Below, piece after piece: positions 4,630 through 6,266 of a stretch of 6,266 nucleotides of DNA. This stretch comes from Legionellaceae bacterium. Its GTDB lineage: Bacteria > Pseudomonadota > Gammaproteobacteria > Legionellales > Legionellaceae. The stretch spans positions 1 to 6,266 of the forward strand of contig JAUYSE010000216.1 in assembly GCA_030696465.1 (NCBI GenBank), written 5' to 3'. The first letter of the stretch is position 1. Each line of letters opens with the position of its first letter. Position numbers and translations under genes: made by a program. Under the pieces are notes generated by a model that worked only from the letters and a program-made list of their open reading frames with translations, ran no database searches and was not told where the DNA came from.

Positions 4630-5033
4630 AATATTTTTCTTAAAAATATACATGTTGAATCATCAACGTAACCCGAGCGCTCAAAATCAACTTGATACCC
4701 AAGAGCCTCATAAAATGTCTGGGCTCCTTGAAAGCTCATCGTGGCACAGGTTGCCATTCTACAACCAATTTCACGACCATAATTATGCACTTGCTTCATG
4801 AGTTGTTGGCCTAATCCTTGTTTACGATAATCAGGGCTTACCCAAAGTTGGTCAGTATAAATTACTCCAAATATCACGGAACCATTACAACCAGCAATGA
4901 TCCCACCTTCACTGTCTCGAATGAAAAAAGCAAAAGGATAGGCTGTTCCTTTGTCAGCAACCTCTTTATTGATTTTTTGTGTTAAAAAATTGATATCTTC
5001 ATTATGAGGAGCAACCGTATATTCTATTTTCAA
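4626..5033 (-). CDS. GNAT-family N-acetyltransferase
   Basis: The 135-residue, single-domain GNAT protein transfers the acetyl group of acetyl-CoA to an amine. LWVSPDYRKQGLGQQLM (63-79) is motif A, with the RxxGxG pyrophosphate-binding loop. FYEALGYQVDF (107-117) is motif B. GTAYPFAFFIRDSEGGIIAG and the Y59-T-D-Q-L segment resemble a subgroup of small bacterial acetyltransferases that I have seen in many genomes without an assigned substrate. The only possible in-frame start near the conserved N-terminus is TTG at 5031-5033, because a TGA lies two codons upstream. A GGGA on the minus strand 10 nt before it may be the ribosome-binding site. The gene begins 31 bases after the upstream kinase stop and overlaps the downstream kinase by 4 bases. 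Confidence 0.92.
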   Translation of the reverse strand: MKIEYTVAPHNEDINFLTQKINKEVADKGTAYPFAFFIRDSEGGIIAGCNGSVIFGVIYTDQLWVSPDYRKQGLGQQLMKQVHNYGREIGCRMATCATMSFQGAQTFYEALGYQVDFERSGYVDDSTCIFLRKIL

Positions 5034-5064
5034 TTTTCACATCCCATTGTTGATTGAGTTTCAA

Positions 5065-6024
5065 TCATCCTTTCTTTTCTGCTTCTGCAAATTCAATTAA
5101 CGCCTTAGCAATAGTTCTTTTATACTCACCCAAGCCATCCATCCCTGGACACTGAGTTATGCGATAAAAACTGATGACAAATTTAATATTGTTCAGACGC
5201 TTCACGAGTTCAAATGCTTCGATTAATCGAGCTTTAGGTTCATACTTAACCCAATGATTTAAGTAACTATCCAGTAAATTACGACCTGTGCTACTGGTGT
5301 CGTCAATTTTGTGATGACGGAATGCACTATCCAAAAACGAAGTCATTGAGAAAAAAGGATGGGTTATGATCGTATCACCCCAGTCATTAATAATGAGCTG
5401 ACTACCATCATTAAGCAGCATGTTATTATCATGGAAATCACCATGCTCTATGGTTTCTGGAATATCGTATTGATTCAGTTGATAACATAGCTCACTAACT
5501 CGAGTATGCAATTTTTTTAGCCTATCGATTTCTAATCGTGTTAATCCATCTGATATTAAAAAGGCCTCTTCGTCTAAAAGTTTTAAATAAAGTGAAGGCA
5601 GAACTGCTAAACGCCAATCAGGAACCCCTAGCTCTAACAACGCATCAACATGATTTGTAACGCCTTGTTGAATTCCGACATAGGCGGCTAACCCTTTGTT
5701 TGCAAGCTCAACTTGATAATTAACGCATAAACAATCGCGCAAAGGAGAGCCAGCATCACGCATCAGGAAACAACGCAAATCCTGATTTTTTCCTACCATT
5801 TTAGGTAATATTTCTGGAAATAAGTTGATGAGATAGGGGAACAACATCACTTCAATTGCAAACGGTCGTGCTGTTTGCTTTAAATAAACAGATCCAATCG
5901 ACGTGGCAATACAATAAACGCCAGACCATGGCATGACTCTTACTGGTGCAAATGATCCTTGTAGTTGAGCGCCAATATCTTGGAGATAAGTTTCCGCCCA
6001 TTTGATTGCTTTTTTATGCTCCAT
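5065..6024 (-). CDS. APH-family phosphotransferase, HGDFHDNN type
   Basis: From ATG at 6024 the protein is 319 residues; starting at the GTG at 6054 it is 329. WAETYLQDIGAQLQG and VRVMPWSGVYCI near the N-terminus, then GSVYLKQ (Lys49, likely the ATP lysine), match APH-type kinases with a W-S-x-V-x-x-I segment. IEHGDFHDNNMLLND (192-206) is the catalytic loop, with H194, D196 and N201. IINDWGDTIITHPF (211-224) has the metal-binding Asp214. Function is small-molecule phosphorylation with unknown substrate. It is clearly different from the second kinase of the operon, so not a recent duplicate. The GTG at 6054 overlaps the TGA of the upstream GNAT gene as GTGA, so coupling from that codon is quite possible; ATG is preferred only because the family usually begins near this point. 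Confidence 0.88.
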   Translation of the reverse strand: MEHKKAIKWAETYLQDIGAQLQGSFAPVRVMPWSGVYCIATSIGSVYLKQTARPFAIEVMLFPYLINLFPEILPKMVGKNQDLRCFLMRDAGSPLRDCLCVNYQVELANKGLAAYVGIQQGVTNHVDALLELGVPDWRLAVLPSLYLKLLDEEAFLISDGLTRLEIDRLKKLHTRVSELCYQLNQYDIPETIEHGDFHDNNMLLNDGSQLIINDWGDTIITHPFFSMTSFLDSAFRHHKIDDTSSTGRNLLDSYLNHWVKYEPKARLIEAFELVKRLNNIKFVISFYRITQCPGMDGLGEYKRTIAKALIEFAEAEKKG

Positions 6025-6050
6025 TGAGAGACTCACGCACTGATGATGAG

Positions 6051-6266
6051 TCACAACGTTGTTTCCATTACGGTTACAGGATGGCCTTTAAATTCATCCA
6101 TACCTATTTTATTAAATCCGAATCGCGCATAGTAAACAGGAAGCGTTGGATCAAAAGCAAAAAGGTAAAGTTTTTCAAAATGCATCTCAATCGCTTTTTG
6201 CTTGGTAGCATCGATTAGCATTCCCCCAATACCTTTCTTTTGATATGCAGAATCAACAATAAGAGA
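6051..6266 (-). CDS. GNAT-family N-acetyltransferase, C-terminal part (5' end outside window)
   Basis: The last 71 residues are visible. IVDSAYQKKGIGGMLIDATK is motif A, with the Q-K-K-G-I-G-G acetyl-CoA loop. LYLFAFDPTLPVYYARFGFN contains motif B (YYARFGF). The end GHPVTVMETTL resembles a subgroup of GNAT proteins with a GHPVTVMEK-like tail. It differs clearly from the other GNAT in the operon. It is the most upstream gene visible, and its stop TGA (6051-6053) overlaps the possible GTG start of the next kinase. The operon promoter must lie beyond the window. The substrate is unknown. Confidence 0.88.
   Translation of the reverse strand, partial: SLIVDSAYQKKGIGGMLIDATKQKAIEMHFEKLYLFAFDPTLPVYYARFGFNKIGMDEFKGHPVTVMETTL

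Noticed and set aside
4481..4801. Plus-strand 106-codon ORF
   Set aside because: Antisense to both a kinase and a GNAT gene with clear motifs; no domain of its own.
6006..6218. Plus-strand 70-codon ORF
   Set aside because: Antisense to the kinase start and the partial GNAT gene; basic, low-complexity sequence.
1..6266. CRISPR array, toxin-antitoxin pair or retron
   Set aside because: No regularly spaced direct repeats, no small paired ORFs with overlap outside the GNAT-APH operon, and no reverse transcriptase.

Overview
The window looks like an accessory region of a moderately AT-rich gammaproteobacterium, most likely Legionella or a close relative. The main clues are a glycine-rich, Phe-terminated outer-membrane barrel protein of a type I associate with Legionella, the low-GC coding style, and the mix of IS remains, palindromic repeats and broken genes. 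The genus is an inference; no rRNA or housekeeping gene is present to confirm it.

Left part (1-365): the right end of an IS66-type insertion sequence, with the C-terminus of its transposase and the terminal CGCTTAC at 359-365. A 213-bp mobile-looking element (86-298) is inserted just before the transposase stop. It has 38-bp terminal inverted repeats with one mismatch, flanking direct repeats of 5-7 bp, and three further hairpins packed almost without gaps between the arms, so one strand can fold as a cloverleaf (four-way junction). Removing the element and one direct repeat restores an open transposase frame that stops 1 nt before the IS end. This is the most striking structure in the window.

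Middle (465-3500): an outer-membrane beta-barrel gene on the minus strand; about 670 bases with two decayed signal-peptide-like ORFs on the minus strand; an orphan class I SAM methyltransferase of the kind found in O-antigen clusters (plus strand); then a scrap zone. The scrap zone holds the start of a broken DUF1016/YhcG-type nuclease gene, a near-perfect 50-nt palindrome, the C-terminal winged-helix domain of an AlbA_2/AAA_4-type or Fic-type protein, and a smaller hairpin.

Right part (3643-6266, minus strand): a compact operon read right to left as GNAT acetyltransferase (partial), APH-fold phosphotransferase, GNAT acetyltransferase, APH-fold phosphotransferase. Each GNAT stop lies at or over the start of the following kinase gene (ATGA for one pair, possibly GTGA for the other), so the operon is built as two GNAT-APH modules. 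The enzymes probably acetylate and phosphorylate small molecules such as aminoglycoside-like compounds. Substrates cannot be read from the sequence, and the operon promoter lies beyond the right edge.
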